Assembly (NCBI GenBank): GCA_039819485.1
Contig: JBCBRY010000015.1
Location: 1-64,000, forward strand
DNA from: UBA6168 sp039819485
GTDB taxonomy: Bacteria > Bacteroidota > Bacteroidia > Chitinophagales > Saprospiraceae
Length of the DNA: 64,000 nt
Direction: 5' to 3'
In this document: piece by piece, positions 42,182-51,252 of the stretch
Layout: each line of letters begins with the position of its first letter
Position numbering within the stretch: the first letter of the stretch is position 1
Notes under the pieces: generated by a model
Databases searched by the model: none
The model's input: only the letters and a program-made list of their open reading frames with translations
What the model was told of the DNA's origin: nothing
Position numbers and translations under genes: made by a program

Positions 42182-45100
42182 CTATTTACCTATGTTGATG
42201 TGGACATACGTTCTAAGTTCCCATTCAGAGCCATTGTCAAAGCCAACCGGGCTGATTTCGGGTTCTGTAGCAAACTCAGAAGCTGTTTGATTTGGAAGAT
42301 AACGAGGTGAAAATTCATCTAAAGAACGCCAGGTCCAGCGTATTCCCATTTGAGTGCTTGGCAATACGAACCAATCTGGCTTGCTCACGGTAGTAGACAA
42401 ATCCAACATTAACTGCACTGGAAAAGTGAGGTTAAAATCACGATGATAATCAAAGGGGCCCCAGTCATTGATCTTGAAGTGAGAAGTCAATTTCAATTTT
42501 TTATAGATGCCCCTGATATCCGCCGAATAACGATCGATTTTTCTCTCGTCGCTACCTCTTGCCTGAGCAGTTCCCAATAAGAAATTACCAATGAGGCCAA
42601 AGTCCTGGTTTATTTTAGAGACCATCCTGACATTTGCCTCCCATAAATCTTCTGCGGGTGCAGAATTTGGAAACGCAAACGATGAACGATCACCTAAAAA
42701 TCCGATAGCTGCATCCATGCTGGTAGGCAGGTGGCGATAGACAAAACCTGCGCTCATGGCAAATTTGGCATCTTCTACACGGTCATTGTCCCATTCATAC
42801 ATCCAGGTGCCAGGTGTCGGGTCGAAAGTGATCAATAATTCCCCGGCTACGGTTTCTCTATTGCCATTTCTCACGACAAATGGATCATCCTGAATATTTC
42901 TAAGGCGCCCAGGCGACTGCACATCATTCGGGATAGGATCGACAAGTGGTTTTTGCCACATGAAATTCGGTGCGATTTGGATGTCACCCAGTAAAAATGT
43001 AAAACCTGTCAAGAAATTATTTACGTTTCCACTACCGCTGTCTTTCAATCTCCATCCGGTAAAGGTTCGAGTGGCATCAAATCCTCCATTCGCAACCAGC
43101 CCCCTTACAGAACCTTGCGCATACCAATTAAAGGCTCCCTTGGAAAATTTGATTTTTGCTTTACCTCCCCAATTATCAGAAGATTTTATTTCATCTTCGT
43201 AGACGGTATAATTTCCTTCCGAATCTTCTTCCACGATCTGGAAGCTTCTGCCATTTAAGGGCGACCCGCCCCAGATTCCTCCTACTTCAACTTCTACCGG
43301 CCCCATTTCCCGTTCTATGTGAAGGGTTGCTCTCCGGGTTTTAGGAAGTGGTACAGCTATAGACGTTACAAATTCGGGGGCATCATCAACATCCTCGTGA
43401 AAAATACCGGTCACGTTGAACTTGCCAAGGTGCCTACCGTATTTTACCAATAACGCTGGGTTGGCTCCCCACCACAATTGAGGACCGAAGGCAGCATGGA
43501 GTCCTTTAAATGCTTTTTTCCCATCTAATTCTATTCCCAGTATTTCTCCATTGTAAAGGTCCAGGTTAGGGCCATAATTTGCTTCCGGGTATAAACCAAA
43601 GAAGTCGCCTTCATATCCCCAGTGGTAATGCCCTGTTCTGTAGAAACCTCTCAAATCAAACTCCTTTCCCGTCCATTCAAAGTCAGCATTATAAAGCCTG
43701 AAATTGCCATCCGGTACACCATCACCAGTAATACGATCACGAATTACATTTTCGTAAAAAATTTCATTAATCGGATTATCCGCTACATTGCCCACTAAGT
43801 TGAAACTTGCACTCGCCCTCAGGTTAGAAGTAGGATTGGCTTCCACACCAAAAAAGAAAGATTGCATGTGATCAAAGCCAAGCTCATCCGGATAAGTAGT
43901 ATTATTCGGGTCATTTGTCGCACCAGGGGTCGGGGCCGAGTCTGGCGTAGTGATCAAATGTCCTCCAGTATTGTATGTCTCAAATTTTGCTTGAAAGTTG
44001 CTCAGCCGGATTTTCTGATTACTTTCCAGAGCCGCCTTGTCCCCGCGTGCCCTAAGCATGGCATCCGTGAGTGAGATCCCATCAAAATAAGCATTGACCG
44101 TCTCAAGGGTAGTATTCGCTGCATAGGGATTAAACAGGTGTGCTTCCTTCAGGGCATAATAAGCAGCCCTGGGATACAGGGTGTACAAACCTCTTGCGGA
44201 GGTAGGCCCTTTGGCACAGATTCCAAACCACTCTTCGTTCATGTTATTATCACCCGGAACCATGTCCCTGTCGTAACCGCCATTAGTCCATGATGCATTA
44301 TTGTCATGTACATCCGCATTTTTTCTATCATCAAATCCAAACTTCCACCAACCATCACTAAACTGGAAAGTAAAGCCACCGATAGAGTTGCCTACCTTTC
44401 CAAGTCCGGCAGCGTTCTCATAGATTTCTTTCCAGTTTCCTACCATATAGTAGGCTTGCGACTCCTGGTCTTCGGCATTGTTCAAAGCACTGAATGCATC
44501 TGCTCCAAATTCAGTAAACATAATTGGCTTATTATATTTATCTTTTACAACTTGAAACATATCACCAAACGATACACCACGGTAGGTATTTGTTCCGTAT
44601 ATATCTACATCCGGACATTCTTCTGCTACGATATCAAGAAACAATACATCTCCATTACAAAGCGCTACCGGGTGGTTAGGATCGATGGATTTCATTGCCT
44701 TGGCAGCATCATTCATCAAAGAGTACATAGGTCTGCCCCGGGATTCTCCAATAAATGCCTTCTGTGCATCGTCATCCGGAAAATCCTCTGTTTCAGCCCC
44801 TTGCCAAAAAAGGCCATAATTGTTTTCGTTACCCAGGAGATACAGCAAAAGGCCTGGCGTATCTTTATAATCTTGTGCCAATTGGGTTATTTCATCCATC
44901 AAGAGCTTTGATGTTGTTGGATCGTCATAAATCGTAACGGGCGTCCAAACGCCATTTATGGTCAGTCCATACCTCCCAAAAGAATGGTTCAGCATGGTGT
45001 AGATGCCATAATTCTCGTAGATGTACCGAATCCATCTGGCCGGCACACCAGTATATTGCCTGATCACATTCACGTTCATGTTTTTCAACAGGCCCATTTC

Positions 45101-45331
45101 AGCATCCAGGCCCGCCTTGATAACATCGTCGGATTTTTTCCAAAATTCAGCATTCACGGTATTGGTTCCAATCGGGATATAATCCCAATTCATACCATTG
45201 ATCATAAAATCTTTGCCATTGACCACCAGTTTTGATCCTTCGCTGTTGTTAACCACAGAAACCCTATCCGCCTGTGCAAATAAGGAGGTGGAGAAGAGGA
45301 ACAAAACCAGTACTTGAGTAATGTTTTTCAT
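42182..45331 (-). CDS. Clan-A (GH2/GH5/GH72-like) glycoside hydrolase fused to a C-terminal outer-membrane beta-barrel-like domain
   Basis: The ATG at 45331 gives signal peptide MKNITQVLVLFLFSTSLFAQ and 1049 residues. Residues about 20-420 form a TIM barrel with GMNWDYIPIGTNTVNAEFWK, NVIRQYTGVPARW, the acid/base Glu in YLLGNENNYGLFW and the nucleophile Glu in IMFTEFGADAFSAL. The last about 550 residues show no enzyme or CBM motif but repeat alternating strands with aromatic girdle residues (FRLYNADFEWTGKEFDLRGF; AKIKFSKGAFNWYAQGSVRG) and end ELRTYVHINIGK, like the last strand of an outer-membrane barrel. It is the first gene of the beta-glucan operon. The enzyme family is uncertain; the barrel is inferred from pattern. 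Confidence 0.68.
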   Translation of the reverse strand: MKNITQVLVLFLFSTSLFAQADRVSVVNNSEGSKLVVNGKDFMINGMNWDYIPIGTNTVNAEFWKKSDDVIKAGLDAEMGLLKNMNVNVIRQYTGVPARWIRYIYENYGIYTMLNHSFGRYGLTINGVWTPVTIYDDPTTSKLLMDEITQLAQDYKDTPGLLLYLLGNENNYGLFWQGAETEDFPDDDAQKAFIGESRGRPMYSLMNDAAKAMKSIDPNHPVALCNGDVLFLDIVAEECPDVDIYGTNTYRGVSFGDMFQVVKDKYNKPIMFTEFGADAFSALNNAEDQESQAYYMVGNWKEIYENAAGLGKVGNSIGGFTFQFSDGWWKFGFDDRKNADVHDNNASWTNGGYDRDMVPGDNNMNEEWFGICAKGPTSARGLYTLYPRAAYYALKEAHLFNPYAANTTLETVNAYFDGISLTDAMLRARGDKAALESNQKIRLSNFQAKFETYNTGGHLITTPDSAPTPGATNDPNNTTYPDELGFDHMQSFFFGVEANPTSNLRASASFNLVGNVADNPINEIFYENVIRDRITGDGVPDGNFRLYNADFEWTGKEFDLRGFYRTGHYHWGYEGDFFGLYPEANYGPNLDLYNGEILGIELDGKKAFKGLHAAFGPQLWWGANPALLVKYGRHLGKFNVTGIFHEDVDDAPEFVTSIAVPLPKTRRATLHIEREMGPVEVEVGGIWGGSPLNGRSFQIVEEDSEGNYTVYEDEIKSSDNWGGKAKIKFSKGAFNWYAQGSVRGLVANGGFDATRTFTGWRLKDSGSGNVNNFLTGFTFLLGDIQIAPNFMWQKPLVDPIPNDVQSPGRLRNIQDDPFVVRNGNRETVAGELLITFDPTPGTWMYEWDNDRVEDAKFAMSAGFVYRHLPTSMDAAIGFLGDRSSFAFPNSAPAEDLWEANVRMVSKINQDFGLIGNFLLGTAQARGSDERKIDRYSADIRGIYKKLKLTSHFKINDWGPFDYHRDFNLTFPVQLMLDLSTTVSKPDWFVLPSTQMGIRWTWRSLDEFSPRYLPNQTASEFATEPEISPVGFDNGSEWELRTYVHINIGK

Positions 45332-45340
45332 GTTTACCAT

Positions 45341-45721
45341 TATTTAGTGAGATGTAACTTTTATAAATGAACCTTACAAACAGCCTACTGTACATTTTGA
45401 GGCCACTCAAAATGCCATTGAAAGTTGGTTTGCAATGATGTAGTTGTAGTTGTGAAAAACGTTCGGATTGCTCAGGCGGAATTTTTAATGCCAAAACCCA
45501 GATTCCCGCTTACTAAAATTTTGTAATTCAATGATTTAGTTGACTTTCATTTTAATCCAAACTAAGAAATTAGAACAAATGTAAGGTTTAAGAAGGCGAA
45601 AAATTCAATAAAACACCCCATCTTTTTTTTCATCGCTCATTTTTTTTACTACTACAAAAGTAACACGCCTTTCATGTAAGTCCTTGATAAATAAGTATTT
45701 TTGTCGCCTACAAACTTTCAC
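45341..45721. promoter_or_regulatory. Divergent regulatory region of the beta-glucan operon and its regulator
   Basis: This A/T-rich 381-nt gap separates the divergent operon and regulator genes. TATTTTTG at 45696-45703 fits the Bacteroidota -7 element and would serve the regulator with a leader of about 12 nt. Beyond a weak local palindrome (TTTTGAGGCCACTCAAAA, 45403-45420) I find no clear operator. No gene is supported here. Confidence 0.35.
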
Positions 45722-48595
45722 ATGGGTTATTGTAAATACATCACGAAGTACTTTTTTCCACTGGTTCTATTTTTTCAATTGAGCCTGCAACTTCCTGCCT
45801 TTACCGGAAAATACCCTATTCAAAATTTCACCCCGACAGATTACAAAGCCGGTATTCAGAACATTGATTTTGTCCAGAACAGAGACATGAATCTCTTTGT
45901 CGCCAACAATTTAGGGGTACTCTCTTACAATGGAAACGAATGGGAAGTACGTGCTTCCGAACCCGGCAAAAAGGAAAGGTCATTGGCATTCGACGAAAAC
46001 ACAAACCGCTTATATGTTGGTTCACAAGGGAATTTTGGGTACTTTGATGAAGAATGGAGCTACACCTCCTTAAAAGAGGACATTCCTGAATCCGCACAGG
46101 ATTTCGATGAGGTATGGGACGTCTTCCTCCTCAATTCAAATGTTTATTTCTGTACGTTCCAAGGTATCTATGTCTATGATGGCCAATCCATTTCTGTGAT
46201 TGGACTGGAAGGAGGGCTAAACAGGTCATTTTTCGCCAACGGCAGGCTGTTTACACAAAACCAACAAGGGAAACTGTTTGAAATCCAAGGGACTGACCTG
46301 GAGTCCGTTTACCCCCAAATCCAGCAGGGCCAGATCATTGCCGGTGTTATCCAAGCAGACGATGGTTATTTACTGATTTACAATTCTGGCGAAATCGAGC
46401 ATACGACTTCTTTTGGTGTCTCCCGTAAACATGAGGGCCTGATAAGTGCACTAAAAGGTAAATACGTCAACCATGTGCTCCAGCTCTCCGACACACGGCT
46501 GGCTGTTGTGACCCAAACAGCAGGTTTATTTTTGTATGACCTGCAAAACCGGTCGATCGAGAACATCACCACACAGGACGGACTGCTCACCAATGCTTGC
46601 TTACGGGTTTTCCAAGACTACTCAGGCAATTTATGGGTGGGCATGCAAAACGGCATCGCTCTCATTGACATCAACTCCCCCATGCGGTTCATCAACCGGA
46701 AAATCAAATTGCAGGGAAGTGGTTATGAATCGTTTGATGCCGACGAGGGCACTTATTTTACGACCTCCAACGGCATTTACTTTTTGGCAAAAAATGCAAC
46801 GCAAAGCTCGTTTTTGCCAGGCACCGAAGGACCTGCCTATGGCATACAACAAATTAACGGAAAACTCTACGTCGGCCATCACACCGGATTATTCCTTCTC
46901 AAAAAAGGCACCGCCAAACGCCTTGCAAGTACAAATGGGTTGTGGCAGATAAAGCAACTGCGTTCACAGCCAGCGTTTGCCATTGGCGGAACCTATTCCG
47001 GTCTTTACCTTTTCCAGCTCGACGAACAGATGGAACTGCGGCCTGTGCAAAAAATAGACGGATTTAACGAATCCAGCCGTTTTTTCGAAGAAGATAGCAA
47101 TGGAGAAATATGGGTAGGCCAGTTTTACAAGGGCCTGTACCGTTTAAAACTATCGGCTGAACTGACCAGCGCCAGCGCCACCAAAGTATCAGAAGCCGAT
47201 GGCCTGCCAGCCACAGTACAAATTGTATTGAGCCGGATAGACAATGAGCTTTTCCTGTCCACAGAAGCGGGGATTTACAAAGTTGATCAGACATCTGGCA
47301 AGATTGTAAAAGCAGAAACCTTTGCCAAAGATATTGGCGAACAACAGATCTACCTGTTGGTGCAAGACCACCAGAAGAATATACATGTATATGGGGAAAA
47401 CGTGGTGGGCTTCTTTAAGCAGATCAGTAGCAAAAATTACATATTCGTCCCTTCCTCCTTATTCCAGCTACGGTATTCTCTCAACAACGACCTCTTGAAT
47501 GTTTCCATCAATACCAAACACGGGATTTTATTCAATGCCAATGAAGGATTTATACATTATCAGCCGGAGTTGGAAAATCGGGTTACCGTTCAAAAACCAC
47601 TGGTGGTCAGCAAGATCTACAGTGCAACGCAGGATATTGTCCTGTACGCTTTGCCTCCTTTTGCCGAAAAACCGGAAAAAAACGGTAACCTGACCATTTC
47701 ATATGGCATCAAGGTATTGCAGTTTAATATAGAATCATTTCAATTCAACAAAGCTAACAACCAGCAGTACCGCTATTTTTTAAAAGGATTTGACGAAGGC
47801 TATGGGGACTGGACCAACACGACCATCAAGGAATACACCAACCTCAAAGAAGGAACCTATGAGTTCATGGTCCAAACCAGGAACAATCTGGGAAAAATTA
47901 TAACCAGCCAGCCTTTTCTCTTAAACATTAAACCACCGTTTTACCGCAGCCAACTGGCCAAGTCACTCTACGTGATTTTAGGCATCCTGTTGTTCCTCCT
48001 GGTATCCAAACGGCAAAAAAGAAAATATGCCCGCAAAACCAAAGAAGTAGAAAAAGCCAAAGAAGTGGAACTGGCTAAAAAGGAAGAAGAACTAATCAAA
48101 ATTGAGCGGCAAAAGAAGAAAGAAATTCAGCAAATGGAAGAAGATAAAATGAAGAGTGAGTTGCAGCACTTAAACAATTTGCTCGCCGCCTCCACCATGA
48201 ACCTCGTCGTGAAAAATGAATTTATCGAAACCATTAAAGAAAAAATAAAGGAAGTCACCCGAAAAGGGAAAAACAAAGAGACCAAACAGGCCCTGGAACA
48301 AATTGTAAAAGAAATCGATGTGACCTTAAAACTGCAGGAAGACTGGGAACAATTTGAACACCATTTTGACCAGGTACACGGAAGTTTCCTGACGCGCCTG
48401 CGAACCCATTACTCTGACCTTTCTCCCAATGAACAAAAACTGTGTGCATTTTTAAGGCTTAACCTGAACACCAAAGACATCGCCAACCTCATGGGCATTT
48501 CCCTCCGGGGAGTAGAGGTGGCCCGTTATCGCCTGCGCAAAAAATTAAACTTGAACAAAGGGCAGAATTTGTCAAAATTTATTTTGGATTATTGA
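45722..48595 (+). CDS. Membrane-bound propeller/Y_Y_Y sensor with LuxR-type HTH (one-component SusR-like regulator)
   Basis: The ATG at 45722 gives 957 residues starting with an N-terminal signal helix (ITKYFFPLVLFFQLSLQLPA). The periplasmic part has regulator-propeller repeats (about 40-590; TTQDGLLTNACLRVFQDYSG, GNLWVGMQNGIALID) and a Y_Y_Y domain (YRYFLKGFDEGYGDWTNT). One helix crosses the membrane (LYVILGILLFLLVSKRQKRK, about 745), then a long coiled coil (about 765-880) and a C-terminal HTH (LSPNEQKLCAFLRLNLNTKD, IANLMGISLRGVEVARYRLR). There is no histidine kinase or receiver. It likely senses beta-glucan fragments in the periplasm and binds DNA while in the membrane, acting on the divergent operon. 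Confidence 0.85.
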   Translation: MGYCKYITKYFFPLVLFFQLSLQLPAFTGKYPIQNFTPTDYKAGIQNIDFVQNRDMNLFVANNLGVLSYNGNEWEVRASEPGKKERSLAFDENTNRLYVGSQGNFGYFDEEWSYTSLKEDIPESAQDFDEVWDVFLLNSNVYFCTFQGIYVYDGQSISVIGLEGGLNRSFFANGRLFTQNQQGKLFEIQGTDLESVYPQIQQGQIIAGVIQADDGYLLIYNSGEIEHTTSFGVSRKHEGLISALKGKYVNHVLQLSDTRLAVVTQTAGLFLYDLQNRSIENITTQDGLLTNACLRVFQDYSGNLWVGMQNGIALIDINSPMRFINRKIKLQGSGYESFDADEGTYFTTSNGIYFLAKNATQSSFLPGTEGPAYGIQQINGKLYVGHHTGLFLLKKGTAKRLASTNGLWQIKQLRSQPAFAIGGTYSGLYLFQLDEQMELRPVQKIDGFNESSRFFEEDSNGEIWVGQFYKGLYRLKLSAELTSASATKVSEADGLPATVQIVLSRIDNELFLSTEAGIYKVDQTSGKIVKAETFAKDIGEQQIYLLVQDHQKNIHVYGENVVGFFKQISSKNYIFVPSSLFQLRYSLNNDLLNVSINTKHGILFNANEGFIHYQPELENRVTVQKPLVVSKIYSATQDIVLYALPPFAEKPEKNGNLTISYGIKVLQFNIESFQFNKANNQQYRYFLKGFDEGYGDWTNTTIKEYTNLKEGTYEFMVQTRNNLGKIITSQPFLLNIKPPFYRSQLAKSLYVILGILLFLLVSKRQKRKYARKTKEVEKAKEVELAKKEEELIKIERQKKKEIQQMEEDKMKSELQHLNNLLAASTMNLVVKNEFIETIKEKIKEVTRKGKNKETKQALEQIVKEIDVTLKLQEDWEQFEHHFDQVHGSFLTRLRTHYSDLSPNEQKLCAFLRLNLNTKDIANLMGISLRGVEVARYRLRKKLNLNKGQNLSKFILDY

Positions 48596-48607
48596 TGAAG
48601 TTAGGGT

Positions 48608-48676
48608 TAGATCGCTTCGCTGTCAGGGGTCAGATCGCTTCGCTGTCGGAAGTCAGATTGCTTCGCTGTCGGAAGT
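48608..48676. repeat. Three tandem copies of a 23-bp repeat
   Basis: The units at 48608-48630, 48631-48653 and 48654-48676 share the core GAT[CT]GCTTCGCTGTC and differ at a few positions. They lie in the 111-nt gap between converging genes. Downstream, CTGCTTACTTGCCTACTGCC repeats the word type of the 7208-7284 array. Confidence 0.8.
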
Positions 48677-48706
48677 CGGACAACAAACTTTGGGTATTTC
48701 TACTTT

Positions 48707-49765
48707 TTAACTGCTTACTTGCCTACTGCCCGCTACCTTTAACGGCTCCGTCATTTCTTTCAGATATATTTCCATTAATTTCAAATAATCATTTACAAAA
48801 TCGATCTGCTTTTTTAACTGCTCGCCTTGTTCCATCTGCATAGCTTTCAGAGCACCGACTTTGGCCCGTACATTGGCCCGGTACAATTTAAAATAATTGA
48901 ACAGATTAATATCCTCTTGATTAAAGATGCAGGGATTCTCGTCATTATATTTTTTCAAGAAATAATTGGCCAGCTCTTTTTCACCATAATATTCCAGGTC
49001 CATACAGAAAAAAGCCAATTCATTTAAAACATCCAGTTGTCGGAGGTGATCGCTGAATTCAATACAGTCAAAAATAACGGGCCTGTATTTTTTCGGCAGA
49101 AAAATATTTTGGGAATACAGGTCGCCGTGCCCATCGATATAAAAACCTTTATTATGCCTTTCGAGTATTCTCTGAAAATAATGTTTTAAAAAATCATCTG
49201 AAAAAACAACTGCTGTTTCAATTATATTTTTCTTTTCAGTTCCACCTATTTTTTGAACATAATCGTTGATGATCAAAATGTCATTAAAATCAGCCTGCAT
49301 TGCTTTCTTAGTGGGAGCCTTTTTTATTTTCTCTGCCTTTTTATGAAATACGGCCAACTGCTGTGCAATAAAATCCAAGTGTTTTTTTCCCACTGCTCCT
49401 TGTTTTATCAGCAGATTCATTTGCCGCTTTTCGTCCATGCGGCTCATCTTGACGGCATAATCCACGATGGTTCCTTTTTCTTTTTCTACAAAAAAAACAC
49501 CTCCTTCTTCAACAACGGGCACCACCGCTAAATATATTGCCGGTGCCAGTCGCTGATTCAGATTTAATTCGCGTTCACAAAAATATTTCCGCTTTTCAAG
49601 GGAAGAAAAATCAAGAAAGGAATAATGGTGCGGCTTTTTTATTTTAAATACAAAATCCTGCGCCAGCAGCACCCATGAAATATGGGTGTCAACCAATTTT
49701 ACGAGACCATATTCTTTGACAAAAAAATCACTATTTATTAATTGTTGTATTTGTTGATCTGTCAT
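48707..49765 (-). CDS. Aminoglycoside-phosphotransferase-like kinase
   Basis: This 352-residue protein has a kinase-like fold: FVFKIKKPHHYSFLDF with the ATP-binding Lys, the catalytic loop GHGDLYSQNIF and the metal-binding Asp in VIFDCIEFSD, followed by LDVLNELAFFCMDLEYYG. In many bacteria this domain is fused to a P-loop kinase in one polypeptide (COG0645/COG2187 fusions). Here the P-loop partner is a separate gene just upstream at 49848. The natural substrate is unknown and antibiotic resistance should not be assumed. Confidence 0.82.
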   Translation of the reverse strand: MTDQQIQQLINSDFFVKEYGLVKLVDTHISWVLLAQDFVFKIKKPHHYSFLDFSSLEKRKYFCERELNLNQRLAPAIYLAVVPVVEEGGVFFVEKEKGTIVDYAVKMSRMDEKRQMNLLIKQGAVGKKHLDFIAQQLAVFHKKAEKIKKAPTKKAMQADFNDILIINDYVQKIGGTEKKNIIETAVVFSDDFLKHYFQRILERHNKGFYIDGHGDLYSQNIFLPKKYRPVIFDCIEFSDHLRQLDVLNELAFFCMDLEYYGEKELANYFLKKYNDENPCIFNQEDINLFNYFKLYRANVRAKVGALKAMQMEQGEQLKKQIDFVNDYLKLMEIYLKEMTEPLKVAGSRQVSS

Positions 49766-49795
49766 GGTTGTTTTTAGCAGTTAGTCACGAGGGGG

Positions 49796-49835
49796 CAGCC
49801 TTTCGAGATCGTTAATAAATAATGGCCAAAGGCTG
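49796..49835. repeat. Hairpin between the P-loop kinase and the APH-like gene
   Basis: CAGCCTTT (49796-49803) pairs with AAAGGCTG (49828-49835) around a 24-nt A/T-rich loop. Longer imperfect arms with GCTGTCAG-type words extend outward. It fills most of the 82-nt gap between two co-directional genes. Confidence 0.5.
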
Positions 49836-49847
49836 ACAGCTAATTAT

Positions 49848-50351
49848 TCATAACTTTAAAAAATCAACGGTTTGCGCCACCATCTCCTCCACCGATAATT
49901 GGTCCGACCATAAAATTAACTTTGCAACGTTTAATGGTTCATAATCTTCTTTTATTTTTTTGTAAACTTCATAATCCGCCTCACTGTATTTTCTTTTTTT
50001 ACTGACCCGTTCTTTTATAGTTTCCTGATCGGCAAATATTTCTATCCATTTAACCTCCACATCGAATTGCTCCCCCATCAATTGATACGGTTTTCGAAAA
50101 ATTTCTTTGTAAAAGGTGGCATCAATAATCACGCTCTGATTGTTTTGCAAAAAACCCTCCGTCCGATTTTTCATCTCATTATAATTCGCAGCTTTCGACA
50201 TGGCATCATAATGCCCCCGCCTCCCTGCTTCCGAACGTACAATATCACTGTTGAGGTGTTTGGCACCAATAGTTGTAGCCAGGGCACTGGCAAAAGTCGT
50301 TTTGCCAGTGCCCGGCAAACCGACGATCAATATCAATTTATTTGCCTTCAT
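49848..50351 (-). CDS. P-loop (AAA_33/zeta-toxin-like) small-molecule kinase
   Basis: This 167-residue protein begins LILIVGLPGTGKTTFASALA (Walker A) and has SDIVRSEAGR, VIIDATFYKEIFR (Walker B with a charged lid region) and a C-terminal helix. This is the AAA_33 family of predicted small-molecule kinases. Its gene precedes the APH-like kinase gene on the same strand, so the pair looks like a split form of the common two-domain fusion. A joint phosphorylation role is likely but the substrate is unknown. Confidence 0.82.
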   Translation of the reverse strand: MKANKLILIVGLPGTGKTTFASALATTIGAKHLNSDIVRSEAGRRGHYDAMSKAANYNEMKNRTEGFLQNNQSVIIDATFYKEIFRKPYQLMGEQFDVEVKWIEIFADQETIKERVSKKRKYSEADYEVYKKIKEDYEPLNVAKLILWSDQLSVEEMVAQTVDFLKL

Positions 50352-50571
50352 TTTTTAAAACATCTTTAATAATTGTAGCTTCTGGCGGTAAGCCGCTGGC
50401 CAAACGAACCATTCGCTTTTGTTCTATAAACATCCTGCTGTACACACGTTTACTCAACTACCAATTTAACAAACAGGGGAAACGGAAAAGGCGATAAAAG
50501 GTCAATGAAACAAATGATTTTTATCAAGGAAATTCCAAACAACTTCAAGCAGAAAAATAATTGCCATTCAA

Positions 50572-50994
50572 TTATTGGTTTTGACTTTGGGCACTTGTGA
50601 AAAATGCACGCACCTTGGCCACCTTTTGATTTTTGGTCATGCTATCGGCGCGTTCAAAACCTTTTAGTTCAGGGCGGAACTGATGACTGTTTTTTATGGC
50701 TTTCAACAGACCGTCTTTTGCTTCGGCCGGGCCAAAAACAAATAACTCATCTGCGCTTTTTACTGCGTCCATCAATTTTTCATAATATGCTTTTTCCTGC
50801 AATTTCCTTCTTGCCAAAAACTTACTTTCCAATATTTTATCCATTGGGCCGTAAGGTGATTTAGAACGGGCACCACCCTTCGGGTGAAAAAGCTCAATTT
50901 CGGAAAGTATATTTTCAACCCTGGCTCCATCCTCTTCCAAAATAATTATGTTGGCCTCCTTGTAATCCAACCATATGCCGATTCTTTTTTTCAT
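50572..50994 (-). CDS. Conserved small protein, possibly eRF1/Dom34-like fold
   Basis: This 140-residue cytoplasmic protein begins KKRIGIWLDYKEANIIILEE and has a second core LMDAVKSADELFVFGPAEAKDGLLKAI, then ERADSMTKNQKVAKVRAFF. The GPAEAKxxLxxxI pattern and the final KVR(A/K)FF are shared by a conserved family of short proteins that resemble one eRF1/Dom34-type domain. I cannot assign a function. The 220-nt spacer downstream (50352-50571) shows no clear feature. Confidence 0.6.
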   Translation of the reverse strand: MKKRIGIWLDYKEANIIILEEDGARVENILSEIELFHPKGGARSKSPYGPMDKILESKFLARRKLQEKAYYEKLMDAVKSADELFVFGPAEAKDGLLKAIKNSHQFRPELKGFERADSMTKNQKVAKVRAFFTSAQSQNQ

Positions 50995-51007
50995 GATTTA
51001 ATAGCTT

Positions 51008-51174
51008 TTTGCTGTCAGCTTGTTAGTGATTAGCCTTTGGCGCTTGCTGCTGTCAGGCCTTTCTGCGAGCATTGCGGTCTCTGTGTGTTTGTTTTTCTCA
51101 CGCAGAGGCCGCAATGCTCGCAGAGGGTCGTGATTGAGAGGTTGACTTGTCACTGCAACTGATCACTGACAGCT
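51008..51174. repeat. Nested 167-nt inverted repeat
   Basis: CTGCGAGCATTGCGG (51063-51077) pairs exactly with CCGCAATGCTCGCAG (51109-51123), and the stem continues inward (CTCTG/CAGAG, GTG/CAC) to about 23 bp. Outer arms with GCTGTCAG...AGTGAT words (about 51012-51033) face ATCACTGACAGC (about 51160-51173). It fills the gap between the serine-hydrolase-like gene and the 140-residue protein gene, both on the minus strand. Confidence 0.75.
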
Positions 51175-51252
51175 ACCCGTAATGATTCAACACAAGTGCT
51201 GGCTTGGAATTATCCATCATCAATAATTTTTCCGTTCTCCCAAAAACGTGGG

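Noticed and set aside
48707..49765. Aminoglycoside resistance gene
   Set aside because: The kinase fold is shared by many unrelated kinases, and the P-loop neighbour points to the conserved two-domain family rather than to a resistance enzyme.
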